64,000 nucleotides of DNA from Phycomyces blakesleeanus NRRL 1555(-) (taxonomy: Eukaryota; Mucoromycota; Mucoromycetes; Mucorales; Phycomycetaceae): the NCBI RefSeq assembly GCF_001638985.1, contig NW_017265155.1:310001-374000 (forward strand), given 5' to 3'. Positions 45,214-58,177 of the stretch are shown in pieces. The notes below the pieces were generated by a model. That model was not told the origin of the DNA, did no database searches, and worked only from the letters and a program-made list of their open reading frames with translations. The translations under genes and the position numbers were made by a program. Within the stretch, counting starts at the first letter, position 1. The number at the start of each line of letters is the position of its first letter.

Positions 45214-47409
45214 ATGACCGAACCAGCAAAACGTAGTGGACGCCTTACTCTAGGAAGGAATGCAATGTCAATGAACAACATCAAAACCCCACCATCTCTG
45301 CGCTCCATTGCACGTCTTGGTTCATCATTTGCCCAAATCTCACTTTCTCCAAGTTCATCAACCACAACGATCCAAGACGATGACACGATGTTACAAGACA
45401 TTCTCAACGTCAGAAAAGCACTCGATCTCTTCTTAGACTCCCGGATCCCCGAGGCAGAAGCTATCCTTGCGCCACACCGCAAAAAATCGATGTATTATTC
45501 ACTAGGTCATGCTTTCATTCTCTTCCTAAAGAGCATGATGACCTTCCAGCAAACAGACATCCAGACTGCTCTCGATGCTCTCAAGGACACGGTCCAGATT
45601 GCCAATGGACTGCGAAGAAAGGACGGTAGCTGGCTTGCCTGGGTCAAAGGCAATTCGGTCAATGATATCAAAGACATGTCCCGTGTACATCGTCATGCTG
45701 TAAGCCAAATCAATTGGATTACCCTTTGCTTTTGATTGACTCAATTGAAAAAAATAATATATATATATTAGGAGCTGGTGTTTGCAGAATCTTATCTACT
45801 CAAGGCACTGCTCAGTATTCTCAATGACGAAAGTTTGGTTTCATTCTTGAGAGAAGGTCTCCATGTGAGAAACAGCTACAACACCTACAAAATCCTCGAA
45901 AAATATGTCAGTTTTGTTGACCAAGAGGCTGCAGAGGGAAAAGATGTCTCGGCCTATGGTCTCGATGATCATTTTACATCAGGTGTAGCCTTGGGAGTTG
46001 GCTGCTTCAATATCATGCTGTCCATGTTACCAACATCTGTGTTGAGAGTAGTAGAATTCATTGGGTTCTCAAGTGACCGTGCTCATGGGCTTTCCATGCT
46101 AGAATCAATTGGAGGCTGGGAAGATTACCGTGGTACAGAGGGGTTACCTACCCCGCAAACACAGGACGAAGGATTACGTCGCCAGTTCTGTGATATGGTC
46201 TTGATGGCCTACCACATCATGCTGTCCAAGGTGGTCCCATTGTCAGACGCCGATCCCGAAATTGCCTCCAAGGTCTTGGCCTATAACTTGGGACTCTATC
46301 CTTCAGGTGTCTTCTTTTTGTTTTTTTCAGGGCGCCAACTCTCATCCCTTGGCCAATTCGAGGATGCTAAAGATCAGTACAGACGGGCAATTGATACTCA
46401 AAAGGACTGGAAACAGCTGCAACACATGTGCTTTTGGGAACTAGGATTGCTACATCTAATGCAACACCAGTGGCAGGAAGGTGCCAAAGTGTATGCGATG
46501 CTGACCATTGAGAGCAACTGGTCCAAAGCCGTCTACACATACCTCGAGGCCACTGCTCTTCACCTCTATACCCAAAGCCAGTCTCGTTCAGATCCCGTTA
46601 TTGTCAAGAAGGTTGCAACCATGATGCGTTCTGTCGACGGAGCCAAGCAAAAGATTGCCGGAAAATCTATTCCACTTGAGGTTAGTCCATTTATAAATAT
46701 AAATATAAATATAAATATAAATATAAATATACTTCTAGCAAATTAATCTGTATGTATATACATATAATTGAAATGGGAATTAACATTAACATTACATCAG
46801 AAATTTGTTGCTAGGAAATCTCGCAAGTTCATTAGCCAGGACAACTATTTGGTATTGCCCGACTTAGAGCTACTGTCTGCTCTCGGAACTCTAGAGTTCA
46901 TGCCAAGTGAAGTACTGCGGTCAAACATCAACCGAATCAACAGACTTCTCGAGACTCTTCAGTCCACGCGAGATGATGATATTTGCCTGGCACACTACTT
47001 GCGTGCCCAATTGACACGACTTTTGATCGACCGTAGTCCCCAAGCTTCCCGTAAAGTGCTCGAACAGAACCACAAGGTGTCGATTGATACAGTGATGGCA
47101 CATGCTCCACGAGTAACACTCGACCACTACATTTATTATTTTACACACTATGAGAATGCGCGCATGATGATTTCCAAACAACTTTACACAGAAGCAGAGA
47201 CAGAGATCCAGAGTATCCTGCGGACGAGCGAAAAGCGTAGTTATAATATGGGAGCCACATCCCGCGCAAAGAGCAAGTATAGTCTTGAAAGCGTATTACT
47301 GTTCAAATGTCACAATTGTCTAGCTGAGATTAAGGCACTCAATAATGATAATGATAACAACTCAGGATCCTCTTCATCCGATTTTGAAGACGCCGTCCAA
47401 GAATTTTAA
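45214..47409 (+). CDS. IML2/TTC39-family outer-membrane TPR protein
   Basis: Three exons. The start ATG at 45214 opens MTEPAKRSGRLTLGRNA. After a Ser-rich N-terminus come helical repeats typical of the family: DILNVRKALDLFLDSRIPEA, YYSLGHAFILFLKSMMTFQQ, ELVFAESYLLKALLSIL (exon 2), SGVALGVGCFNIMLSMLPT, VLRVVEFIGFSSDRAHGLSM (the signature GF-S-DR-GL block), YNLGLYPSGVFFLFFSGRQL and FCFW-type TPR-like pairs such as HMCFWELGLLHLM. Exon 3 adds VLPDLELLSALGTLEFMP and ends NNNSGSSSSDFEDAVQEF. IML2 in yeast associates with lipid droplets, mitochondria and inclusion-body clearance; TTC39 proteins in animals affect lipid homeostasis. An intron near 46690-46735 contains an ATATAA repeat. Confidence 0.88.
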
Positions 47410-47596
47410 CCAAAAAACAAACAAACAAAGAATATACAAGCAAACAATCAATTAATCAATCAAATCCATACACACCACACACCACATATTACACATTATA
47501 CACACTATACAAGCACGTATATATCTTTTTATATATATGTATATATTATTTGGCATTCAACCCCCCCTTTCTTTCTTTCTTTTTTCATTATAGTCA

Positions 47597-48408
47597 TCAC
47601 ATTTTAAAATTTTCAAAAATTTGGCGTTTTCCATCAGAATTAGCAATAAACGTATCGCCTTCGAATAAACAGCCTTCCTTGATAAGTTTGGAGCGCTTAT
47701 TGCATACCAATTGTGAATCTCCCGAACCACCAGCAAAACCACCAATTGATAGATTAGAGGTAATTACTCTATGACATGGTACTGGCAAAGGCATAAATGG
47801 ATTCACTCGCAATGCTTGCCCAACAGCTCTAGGCCCAGATTTGAGAGAATCGCTGAGAGACTTGTAACTAGTAACTTGACCTTTTGGGACCTTTTTTTTT
47901 ATGTATGTATATATATATAACAATAAAAGAAAAAGTAGTTGCAAAGTAAGTATTAACAACTACTTTAAATATATATATGTGTGTGTGTGCTTACCTGTGC
48001 ACATAAATCATATACTGAATACTGAAAGTCTGTTATGGGTTTGTTTGTCTTTGGGTTTATAAAAGTCTTTCGATCTTTAGGTGTTTTGGGAAAGTACTTG
48101 ACAGCTTGAAAAAGAAACAAAAAAAAAATACAACTGTTTGTTAGGCTTTGAACACTTTGCTTTTATTTTATTTATTTATTTTTTTTTAAAAAAAAAGCAA
48201 AAATAAAATAAAAATATTATCTTGACATTCGACTGCGCAAATGACCATTTCAAAGTTTGAGATTCTTACTCTCAATGTCGTCTTCCACTTCAATAATTAT
48301 TTTAGACTTCTTGCTCAATTTACTGACAGAAACTGTTTTTGAAATAGCATTTGCATTAGAAGAAGTAGAAGTACGGGTTGTACGTTTGGTTTGTGTGGTA
48401 GACGGCAT
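47597..48408 (-). CDS. MGT1: Methylated-DNA-protein-cysteine methyltransferase (O6-alkylguanine repair)
   Basis: Three exons. Exon 1 from the ATG at 48408 gives a Ser/Thr-rich leader, MPSTTQTKRTTRTSTSSNAN, then SKKSKIIIEVEDDIE. Exon 2 gives AVKYFPKTPKDRKTFINP and FQYSVYDLCAQ. Exon 3 begins VPKGQVTSYKSLSDSLKSGP (helix-turn-helix), then RAVGQALRVNPFMPLPVPCH; the PCHRV motif contains the alkyl-acceptor cysteine, and SNLSIGGFAGG follows. It removes O6-methylguanine adducts by suicide transfer. The Ser/Thr- and Lys-rich leader is longer than in yeast Mgt1 and may carry a nuclear signal. The gene is divergent from the glycosyltransferase-like gene, with 281 bp between start codons. Confidence 0.92.
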
Positions 48409-48642
48409 AATGTTAATTTTTAAAGGCTCTAATAAAAATTAAAAATTTAAAAAAGGGGTAAGAAATATAAAAAAAAAAAATTAAAGACCGAAGTGAAATA
48501 AAAAGCATTTTGGCCGTCTTTCTGTCTTCAATATCTGGGATTTAATCCATTATTTTTAATCTCAGTTAATATCACTTTAGTGTTTGTTTAAAGTCTGTTT
48601 CAATTACTCTAGCACCTCTTGCTCACTCTATTTATCTCCTTT

Positions 48643-48673
<31 letters not shown>

Positions 48674-48689
48674 CAGTAAATAACACATT
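48409..48689. promoter_or_regulatory. Compact divergent promoter region (MGT1 / type II membrane protein)
   Basis: 281 bp separate the two start codons. It contains A-runs, a pyrimidine-rich stretch on the plus strand (TCTATTTATCTCCTTTTTTC) and (TA)n at 48649-48673, just before the plus-strand start. No other coding sequence fits. Confidence 0.45.
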
Positions 48690-49792
48690 ATGAACAAGCA
48701 ACTTCCGTTGCACAACAAGGAGCATAAGAATGAATATGCCTGGACACGAAATTATCGTACATTCCGCAATCAGATCGACCAATTCCCTCGCATTGCCATC
48801 TTAATCTTTGCTGCAGTGATTCTACTTTTATTGGGTTGGTCACGATTGCCCATCGATTCACCGTATGTGCCATTTGAAAACGTCTCACTATCGGGAGAAA
48901 GTGGATACAACATCGATCCTGAATTGTGGTCACCTCGGTCGGTCAGAATAGCCAACGTTAATAACAATAATGATGACCAGACTGCCTTCCCAGCCAGTCT
49001 TTTTACCACCACCGCACTCTCGAAAAACAAAATGAAGCCTGTTACTGCTGTCCTTCTGCGGGTCTCGGAAGACGAACAGGATATGCATACACTTGTACAT
49101 CATTTACTTGGCTATCCATTTATTACCGAAATCTATATCCACAACCTCGTCAAATCCAAACCGTTGGAGCTGCACGCCCTTGCGCTCAATATCACTCTTT
49201 CGAGTGCAGTAAATATCGAGATCTTCGAGAGTGACGAGGATCTGGATGACATGGCCCGGTTTACTACATGCTCAGTCGCATCAAACGCACACTGTTATTT
49301 CCAAGACGATCTGTGGTTGCACCCGTTTATGGACAGTGCTTACACCAATTTCTTGCAAGCACCAAATCTTGTGCATTCTATGGCACAACCTCGTAACTAT
49401 GCAGACCACCTAAGATGGCGTTTTAAAAATGAAGGTAGACAATAGTAATAACAGTGGAGATATCTTTGGATACGACAAGCTAAACTTAAAGTGCTTATTT
49501 GTTCTTTGTGCGTGTGTGTGCTTTTGGGTATTAAATATAGGGTTGAATATGCATGCCGGCTATGCTGAATTAGACACTGGTGCGTTTGTGCCTCGTTGGA
49601 AGGTCCAGAGTTTTCTTACACAGCTGGGCAAATCTGGTATGGGAAAGAGTCGTTTGCGTCGTGCAGATCGATACTTTTCAGTGTGGACAAATCAGTACCC
49701 CTGGATTCTTGAAAATCCATTAGTGTCTCTTCAGCCTGTCGTGACCAATGCTATGATGGCAAATCGAGCAAACATTCAGCAAGGATTGGTAA

Positions 49793-49823
<31 letters not shown>

Positions 49824-50917
49824 AATAAATATAAGCAGAGAAATAGATAGACATAGAAATGCAGTAACGAAATACAAAATACAATTAGAGAGATCGTGCA
49901 TTATTTTGATACTACCTGCAAAAAAAAAAGAAAAAAGTAGTTTAACGTTCAAAGTAGTATGATGCCATGAGACGAATGCAGCGTGTATTAGAAGACGATA
50001 AATCATTAGCACCCAAGGATTACTTTGAGAGATTTGAAGATGTTCCTGTTCCATCGCAGAGAGATGTAAGGTAAGTTATTGTAAACTATTAATATTATTT
50101 ATTTGATTTGATTTATTAATTTATTTAATAGATCAGCATGTGCTAATGATAAGTGTCTATTTACGACCAACATGAGTCCTTTCCCAAGACCAGAGGACAT
50201 TGAATTCACAAAGGAATTCATACCAAATCTGCACCACCTTGATGCCCTTTATGAAGATGGTGGATTTGATCTTCCACAGAAACATTACTGGAACACCCAT
50301 TCTTTTCACATGGCAGTCGATATGGACCCCCAAACATGTTGGAACACTCACAAAAGTAAGAACATGAAGAATAATATACGAATACATATGAAATTTAATT
50401 GAAATTTGAAATTTGAAATATATATATTGTATTGTAATGTAATGTAATGCAATGGTGTGTTATGTAATGCGTGTGCTTATTTGTTTGTATTTATGTTATA
50501 GGTCCTCGCGCTGGAGATTATTTTGGATTGGCTATAGTGGGAGATATTACTGTTCGTCAATTGACTGTTTTTAGTAGCCAAGAACTCAAGCGCCCAGACA
50601 AGATGTTCAATGTGTTTGTTAAAGAAAATGGTGTTAAATGGGCAAGTTTCTTTTTCTCTTTTGTATACCAAAACAATAGATGAATATAGAAATCAGTAAT
50701 GGATAGTATTAAACTCTTACTAATAAACTTTCTTTTGTATGTATAGGTGGAATGCAATGTCTCAAGCTCTAGAAAAGCCCCTGTGTCACGTAATGCTGTA
50801 CTAAATCTTAGTTGTCCTGGTGTAACGAGCATAAAAGCCATCAAGGTATCCTTCCAAGAGGATCAAAAAGAGCCATTTGAACTTTGTGGGCTTGCTCTTG
50901 ATCGTTTCTTTGTTTAA
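48690..50917 (+). CDS. Type II membrane protein, glycosyltransferase-like, with a lectin-like C-terminal domain
   Basis: Multi-exon. The N-terminus MNKQLPLHNKEHKNEYAWTR is cytosolic; one TM follows (IAILIFAAVILLLLGWSRLP), then a lumenal stem. The catalytic-like part has AVLLRVSEDEQDMHTLVHHL, LGYPFITEIYIHN and, centrally, HCYFQDDLWLHPFMDSAY, where the DD pair resembles a DXD metal/nucleotide-sugar site. Exon 2 has GYAELDTGAFVPRWKVQSFL and ADRYFSVWTNQYPWI. The C-terminal exons, CWNTHKSPRAGDYFGLAI, then VRQLTVFSSQE and FNVFVKENGVKWVE, look like a beta-sandwich carbohydrate-binding module, like the C-terminal domain of MGAT4 GlcNAc-transferases. Similar basidiomycete proteins are annotated only as hypothetical to my knowledge. 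Golgi glycosyl transfer is inferred. Confidence 0.65.
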
Positions 50918-51322
50918 CATCGTTTTAGATTCATTAATTAATAAATTATTCGATTTTTTTTGCCTTTCCAATTCAAAAGTTTATTTGAGTAATTTTGGTG
51001 TTATTTGTGGGATAAAATGGGAGGGATGATTGAGAAGGTTAATTATGTATGTATCTGTGGTTTATGTTATACGTTAAAATAAAGAAAGAGAAAGAAAAAT
51101 AGGCTATAGGCTTTATAGGCTTATAGACTAGATGATCCAAAAAGATAAGAGATTGGGATGAAGAAGTAGAAATAATAATAATAATAAAAAAAAAAAGGTC
51201 AAAAAATAAGTGGATATCTTTTTTGTTTGTTTTTTTTTTTTTTGGTCATCACTAACTAATTTGTTCGTTTGTTCGTTTGTTCATTTGTTCATTCAATTGT
51301 TCGTGTTGCGTTGCGTTGATTT
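50918..51322. other. Convergent 3' region
   Basis: Between convergent stops. It contains an AAT run (51170-51186), A- and T-homopolymers and a TTGTTCG/TTGTTCA repeat at about 51259-51303. No gene. Confidence 0.5.
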
Positions 51323-53008
51323 TTAGGCACCCACATTTGTGATGTGATGGCGGGACAGTGCCTCTGCCAATTGTTGTGCCTGGGCATTTCTTCGGGAAGC
51401 AAAATTCTTGTCTGGCTCGGGGCCTCTCGGCTGGCGAATTGGGTGAATTATTCCGCTGGAAGAAGGAGTGGAGGCTCCACTACCAGAACCGTTAGAGGCT
51501 GAATCAGACATAGGATAAGAAGAATGCCTACAAGTTTGTTTGTTTTTTACATTTAACCACAGTTCATTTAGTTTCATTACGCCTTTAAAGAAAATATCAC
51601 AGAGTTTTTCACAACTTTTTTCTTTTGTTTTAAAATAATAAAACAGTAGTGTGCTGTTTATACTTACAATGTTGTCTTTCTATAATAGCTGCTATCTCTC
51701 TTGCCTCCTTCTGACAATTGACTAAGCCGATCGCGGCTGGTGCTCGGACGCAGATTCACACGCGATGTTTTCTAATCGGTAACACATTAGTTCCAAATAG
51801 AGCATGACAATCATCATAGTTGGTGCGTGTGTGCGTTGTGTACGTTGTGTGCGTTGTGTGCGTGTGTACGTTGTGTGCGGGTGTATTGTATTTATATACC
51901 CACTGATAAATAAAAATGTATGTATTACTTACACGCAAGTGCTGTGAACCATTATTGCTAGTCTTCTTGGCAATGAAGATTTGGCGATCAGGGCCAAATC
52001 CTTCAGAGTAGTGCGAAAGACCGAGTTTCTCAGCAATGATGTGAGCGTCTCGTCGTTCCTTCAGGCCCATGGATTTCGACAGACCCATCTCATGGCGGTT
52101 CTGGTCACATCGGAAAACGAGCATAAGGTCATACAGCTGAAGTACAGCCGGGTCGTTTAAATCAAGGGAGTCTAAATAATATATATAAGTCAAAGATTGT
52201 GATAATGATGATTATTATTAGATTTATCCAATATAATATAATCTAAAAAATACTATTATTATTATTACCATCGTAAGTAGGTTGAGAGGAAGAAGAGGAG
52301 GACTGTGCGTTGGACATCTGGCGCAAAGAATGGCTAGATGATTTGCGCTCGATTAGCGACTGGGACAATGAGGAGACCAATGGAGGAATTATCATCTCTG
52401 CTGAGTCTCGCTTTCTGTCTTCCTTTTCTTTTTCAAGCGCAGTTGGAAGCACCTTCTTGTACTCGACACGGATCTTGCGGCCCCCAACCTCGAGTCCGTT
52501 CAATGCCTTGACTACGATCTCGGTCTCTTGAGCGGTGCGGTAGTTTGCGAATGCCAGACCACGGAATACACCGTTATCAAAGTGGTAGTTGAATGCATAA
52601 GGTGGAGGAGTATCCAGAGCACTCTATTAAACAATAAAAAAAAGATCGGTTAATTAAAATATTACACATATTTGTGTTTTATCTTACCAGCATAGCCAAC
52701 AGGGCATCTTTCTTGACTGAGAAAGGAATATTTTTGATAACCAACGCTGTTGCAATCACTTCCGAATCATTTCCAACGGGTCCAATAAGAGGAGAAGAAG
52801 GTGCGGGTGGCGAGGGTGGTCGAGAAGAAGGCCGAGACGAAGGCCGAGACGAAGGGCGGGAGGAAGAGCCATTAGGATCCTTTATAGGATACTTCATTAG
52901 ACCTTTTGTTTCTTTTGATTATAGATCCTTTATTCTTTCTTTTACCTTTCTTCGCACCTGGCGAAGAGACGCAGGTCGTGAGCGAGGAGAGGAAATGATA
53001 TCAGCCAT
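51323..53008 (-). CDS. PIN4: RRM + R3H RNA-binding protein, Pin4/Cip1-like
   Basis: At least six exons. The start ATG at 53008 opens MADIISSPRSRPASLRQVRR. The second exon has an Arg/Ser repeat (SSRPSSRPSSRPPSPPAP) and the first RRM strand, ATALVIKNIPFSVKKDALLA. The third completes the RRM: YAFNYHFDNGVFRGLAFANY, then ALNGLEVGGRKIRVEYKKVL. A later exon carries DLNDPAVLQLYDLMLVFRCD and LGLSHYSEGFGPDRQIFI, an R3H domain. The last exon ends HPIRQPRGPEPDKNFASRR, then HHITNVGA. RRM followed by R3H with this IKNIPFSVKK and YAFNYHFDNGVFRGLAFAN wording is the Pin4 (Mdt1) / fission yeast Cip1-Cip2 family, which acts in mRNA control of cell cycle and stress responses. Confidence 0.88.
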
Positions 53009-54325
53009 GATTTTATTGAGTTTCGTTTATATGATATTTAGATAGAAAGATAGGTTGAAAGTGTGGTAGTGATGATGATGATGATTATGATAATGAAGAA
53101 TAAGAAAGGCAAAAAAAAATGAATAAAAAAAAATCAAAAAAAAAGAAAAAGGAGAGGGGGATGGGGTAAAAGGAGAGGCAGAAAAGCAACCAACACCTAA
53201 AAGATTCACAGCTCAAAAAGAAGAAGAAAAGAAGAAGGCCAATAAAAAAAAATTAAAATATATATATAAAAAAGAAAGTCTATATTCTGAGTTTTAAATA
53301 TATAAAGAAGAAGAAGAGGGGGGAGAGAAGGGGAATTTACAAGGCAAAGCAAGCATATTTTCGTCATCCTCGCACAAAGTATCATAATTTAACTAGGGAC
53401 AGTCCATACTAATGGAAAATATATTAGTTTTCCGTAATACTAATTATAAACAATTTATATATTCCAAAGGCCCTAATAAATAAATAAATAAATAAATAAA
53501 TGAATAATAATAGGGATATTTATTTATTTGTGCATTTGCTTTTGACATCGGCCAATGTTTCCGCAATTTAACCACTAATATTGTTGGATATATTACTTAA
53601 ACTCCTATAACTTTTTTTTTGATTTATATAAAAAAAAAGAGACCATAATGAATAATTATTAATTATATTGAATTTATTAGCAGATACTAGACTGTCCGTA
53701 GTGGCTCAAAAACAACACTAATAACTGTAATCAAATATCTCTATTATATTTTATATGTATAGAGAATAAAATAGAAACTATATTTAGTAGGTAGGTAGGT
53801 AGGTAAGTTTGTTGTTGTGATGGTTACATTTGAGTAGTAGAAAGGACCAAAAAAAAAGGGGGGGCAAAGGATTAGAATTAGAAATAGATAGGCTTGTGTA
53901 TATATATGACACCTGATGTGTAGACTTTACCCATGGGAATTAGCATTAGAACACAGCAGATACCTCTTTAATTTATCTTATTATTTTCTGTGCTAATATC
54001 ATAGGCTTTTCCTTCCAAAAGCTTTACAGTCTAACGGACAAATAACCTCTTCAAAAATTCATATATGAAATTCAATGCAGCAAAAATAAAAAATAAATTT
54101 TTTTCTTTCTTATAGCTCTTTAAAAGATTGCATGTGTGTGTGTGTGTGTGTGTGCGTGTGCGTGTGTTTGACAAGTATAGTCAAGGCAGTTTTAGTCAGA
54201 GAGTTGGTGGAGTTAATGCAACAACCTCCACGTGAGAGGACTGTTTTCTTCCAAAGCCTATATTTCATCAAGCGCGAAGCCCCGACACAACCAAAGGGAA
54301 GTCTTGCTGCTTGAACGATATTCGG
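53009..54325. other. Intergenic between divergent genes
   Basis: Purine-rich 5' flank of the Pin4-like gene (GAAGAAG, A-runs near 53100-53330), a TAAA repeat at about 53478-53500, GTAG repeat at about 53790-53804, and (TG)n at 54132-54168. Holds a candidate TIR element at 53392-53702. No gene. Confidence 0.5.
53392..53702. mobile_element. Candidate small TIR element
   Basis: ACTAGGGACAGTC at 53392-53404 and GACTGTCCGTAGT at 53690-53702 are inverted copies with one mismatch (12/13), bounding 311 bp of AT-rich non-coding DNA. No target duplication is obvious, so this may be chance or a decayed copy. Confidence 0.3.
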
Positions 54326-57300
54326 ATGGCATACGATTCGGCTGCGGGTGTACCGCGCAATGTAAGCCATGTCCAAACTCAATCACATTCTCATCATTCT
54401 ATAGGTATTCACTCTACCAACACCAACCGACATTACTCTCACTCCTTTTTGGTCAACCATACGCCAAGAAGAATGTTTCTTGCTCCAAAAGTACTCAGCT
54501 CCGGGCACACCTCTCTTTAAGAGTCTAATAAGCACCATAGCTAGTGTGTGAGTTACATAAGGCTGCTGTGTTCAACTTATATAGCACAATGAAAAACGAA
54601 AAAAGAAACAAACTCTAATATTTTGTTATTAAAAATAAAATGAAATAAAATGCAATATATATATATATATATATAGGTTTGATACAAAACAATCATCATA
54701 TCGAATTCTATTTCAAAGAGAAGTCAATTGTACTTGTCTGCAGATAGGTGTTGCCGAAACAGAACAAGCAATTGAAGCAGCCTGGCTATGGATCCAAAAG
54801 AATATGATGCCAGAGTTAGATACAATCGATGACTCGTTTCAAAAAGAGGGATGGGTTGTAGAAAAGATGAGCATGGTTGTAACAACCATAGGCAAGTAAA
54901 TCCTATTGATATTTTTATTTAATCCACTTGGAGGTATATTTTATAGAACCCTTTTTTTTTACCTTTATCTATTAGATACTGGAACTGATGAACTATCAAG
55001 CGATGAAGGTGTCCGGAATGCTTCCCGAACATTTCGACAGATCTTTGATGTGCCTTCCTCGGAACGTCTTGTTACTTGTAAATAAAGTGGTCTAAACAAG
55101 AAAGAAAAACAACAACAGGCTCTAAAAATGTTTCTCTTGTCAAACATCAGATTACTCCTGCGCCTACAATGGCAGACAAGGGTGGCTTTATATAAGTGAG
55201 AATTATCTTGGATTCTATTCATTTTTGCTCGGTATCGAAGCAAAGACCCTCATCGAACTAAAGGAAATCCAAGACATCGCCAAAGAAAAGACCAAACGAA
55301 GCATGTTTGGTGACAGTCTAAAGATCATAACAAAAGACAAGGTCGAGGTAAACACAAGCACACACAAAAAAAACAAATAAACAAACAAACATGATTGTTG
55401 TTCTTGCTTTATATAAATACAAAATAAATAAAGAGATAAAGGAATAAAGAAAACATTCGGCCTATTTCTTACATTGAACAACCATAGTAGCATATCTTCA
55501 CAACATTGTTTAAACGAGATGAGGTAAGTTAAAGCAATGGTGTTTTATTATCAGACCTCAAGTATCAAAGTCAAATATCTTCAACTTTTTTTTTAAAATT
55601 TTTATTTTTCTTTGCAAGGTCTACGATCTTTTGGTACAGCTGACCGGGCAAGCCATGCTGAGGTTGTTGAAAAACACAGGTACAGATGCACCAGGTGCTT
55701 CAAATACTGTATTACGTGGTCTACCGGTACCTTCGACCAGCAGTACCATGTCTCCTCCAAAACCACTTACCCCTAGAAACGAGTCTGGGCAGTTGATCAG
55801 CCCACTCAAGCACGACCTCGCGGCCCAGAAGAGAAACACAAGCTTCTGTCTTCACTTCAGGTTACCGTTAGAAGAGCAGCTGGTAGATGCTCTGGAGGCC
55901 GACTACACCCAGAAGCCGCCGTCGCATACCCAACAAAGTCACCCTAGAATCACATCTACCAACAGAGCCGAAAGGCGATTAGAAAACAAATGCCGTGGTC
56001 GAATTTATCTCTCCGAGACATTTCTGGCCTATGAATCTCAGGAGCGGTTGCCCCACCCACAGCAGCACCAACCATTCTGCTGGTTTGTATTGCCGCTTTA
56101 CACTATAAAACGTGTCGATCGTGTGAGTACGGGATCGTACACAACCTTGTCGGTGATAACATGGCACAAAATGGAACATATTTTCGAATTGGACGTAAGT
56201 TAAAGAAAAAAAAACACATACACAACAACCAAAAAAAAGGGGGGGACTTGGTCCATGCATCTATAATACCATACTGCATTACACTTGTACATAAATTTAT
56301 GTTTAATTTTTTTTTCATAGGCACTCAAGACAGCTTGTGAGATCTTCTGTAATGCACTACGAAATCACCTAAAAAGTCAGACTGGAGTGATAAAGAAATT
56401 AAAGCAATTCTTGACTACCTGCGAATCCGAGCAGCTGGTGTCCACAAAATCTAACCAGCTTGTAGATGTGGATGATCCAGTCGGCGGGCTAGGAATGAAA
56501 TTTGGCTATCCAGGAGATGCTAGGAAGTCAAAAGACCGGAGTAAACTCAACCTGTGGCGTCAATACTTTGAAGGTAATAAATGGAATATAATATAAAGAA
56601 TTAAATTGACCTAAATTGGGGGTGGACACACACATACACACACAGCTTATCTTTTGATATTCTTTTTTTCTTCTTCTTACACGTGTTAAACTTCCTTGCT
56701 GAGCAGAAAACGGAAGAAACCTGACTATGATGAAACTACCGACATTTGGTAAACTTGTTCGGGTCGGTTTACCCAACAGACTCCGGGGTGAGATCTGGGA
56801 AGCCTGTTCTGGGGCAATGTACTCGAGGTTTGCCAATCAGGGACTATACGAAGAACTCTTAGAAACCTACAAAGGACAGACCTCGGTATCAACCGACGAA
56901 ATCGAAAAAGACTTGAATCGGTCATTACCTGAATATGCGGGATATCAAACTCAGGAAGGAATCGACCGTCTCAGAAGAGTCTTGACAGCATACTCATGGA
57001 GAAACCCTGAACTAGGATACTGTCAAGCAATGGTAATTATTACTGTTATTATGGGCATATTAGTAGCTATAGTAGTAATAGTAACGGTATTAAAATAGAC
57101 TTTTTTTTGGTAGAACATTGTAACCTCGGCTTTGTTAATGTAAGTTTGTTGTACCGAAAACAAAATTACAAACAGGTCATGTAATTTACGAGTCATTTGT
57201 AGCTACACAACAGAAGAACAAGCCTTTTGGATCCTTAACATTCTCGTGGATAGCATGTGCCCTGGATATTACAGGCAAGAAAGAAGTGGATATGCTTAAA

Positions 57301-58130
57301 GAACTTTGTTGCTTCCAAATACCCTTGATGGGTTGCTTACACATCATCTCCACTTTAGTACTTCCATGTACGGGGCCATGCTCGATCAGATTGTCTTTGA
57401 ACAGCTGGTAGAGCAGACCATGCCAATATTGTGGGATCATTTCAAAAAGACCGATGTGCAACTTTCGGTTGCCTGCCTTCCATGGTTTCTGAGTTTGTAT
57501 GTCAATTCGATGCCACTCCTTTTCGCATTCCGTGTACTCGATTGTCTCTTCGTTGACGGTCCAAAGATACTATTTCAAATTGGGTAAGGAAATGTGCACA
57601 AAATACTTTACAAGAAAGAAAAGGAGTCCCCCCTCCCTAAAAAAAAAAAACACACACACACACACACAAAACCTTTTTTTGCTATCTTGGCTTTCTTCTT
57701 CTTTTGGTATTTCTTTAAAGAAACACTAAATTAAGCTTCGTTTTTTTTATATAACAATCATAATTGACTATTGTTTGTTTGTTTGTTTGTTTGGCTGTTT
57801 GTTTTTATTTATCAGTTTAGGTAAGCCAAACTCTACTTACACTAAAAAAAACAACAAAACAATTATTAATCTATTCATATAATGTAGCTGTTCTAAAACT
57901 CAACGGAGAAGAGCTGTTACAGACCAAGGATGATAGTGCCTTTTTAGATATCCTCAAGAGGTTCTTTACCTCTCTTGACACCCCACTTGATCCCAATTCA
58001 AAGCACACTAAAGCAAAAAATCTGACTGTAAGTTCCTTTTCTTTTTTTTAAAAAAAATGTACGCTCATCATAAGCTAGCTCTAACAACAATTATAGAAAT
58101 TCAATCAAGTCATGCTTGTCGCTGTAAGTT

Positions 58131-58177
<47 letters not shown>

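Noticed and set aside
54110..54382. 90-codon minus-strand frame with a Thr-His run
   Set aside because: Translated TG/CA repeat; the plus strand holds the first RabGAP exons.
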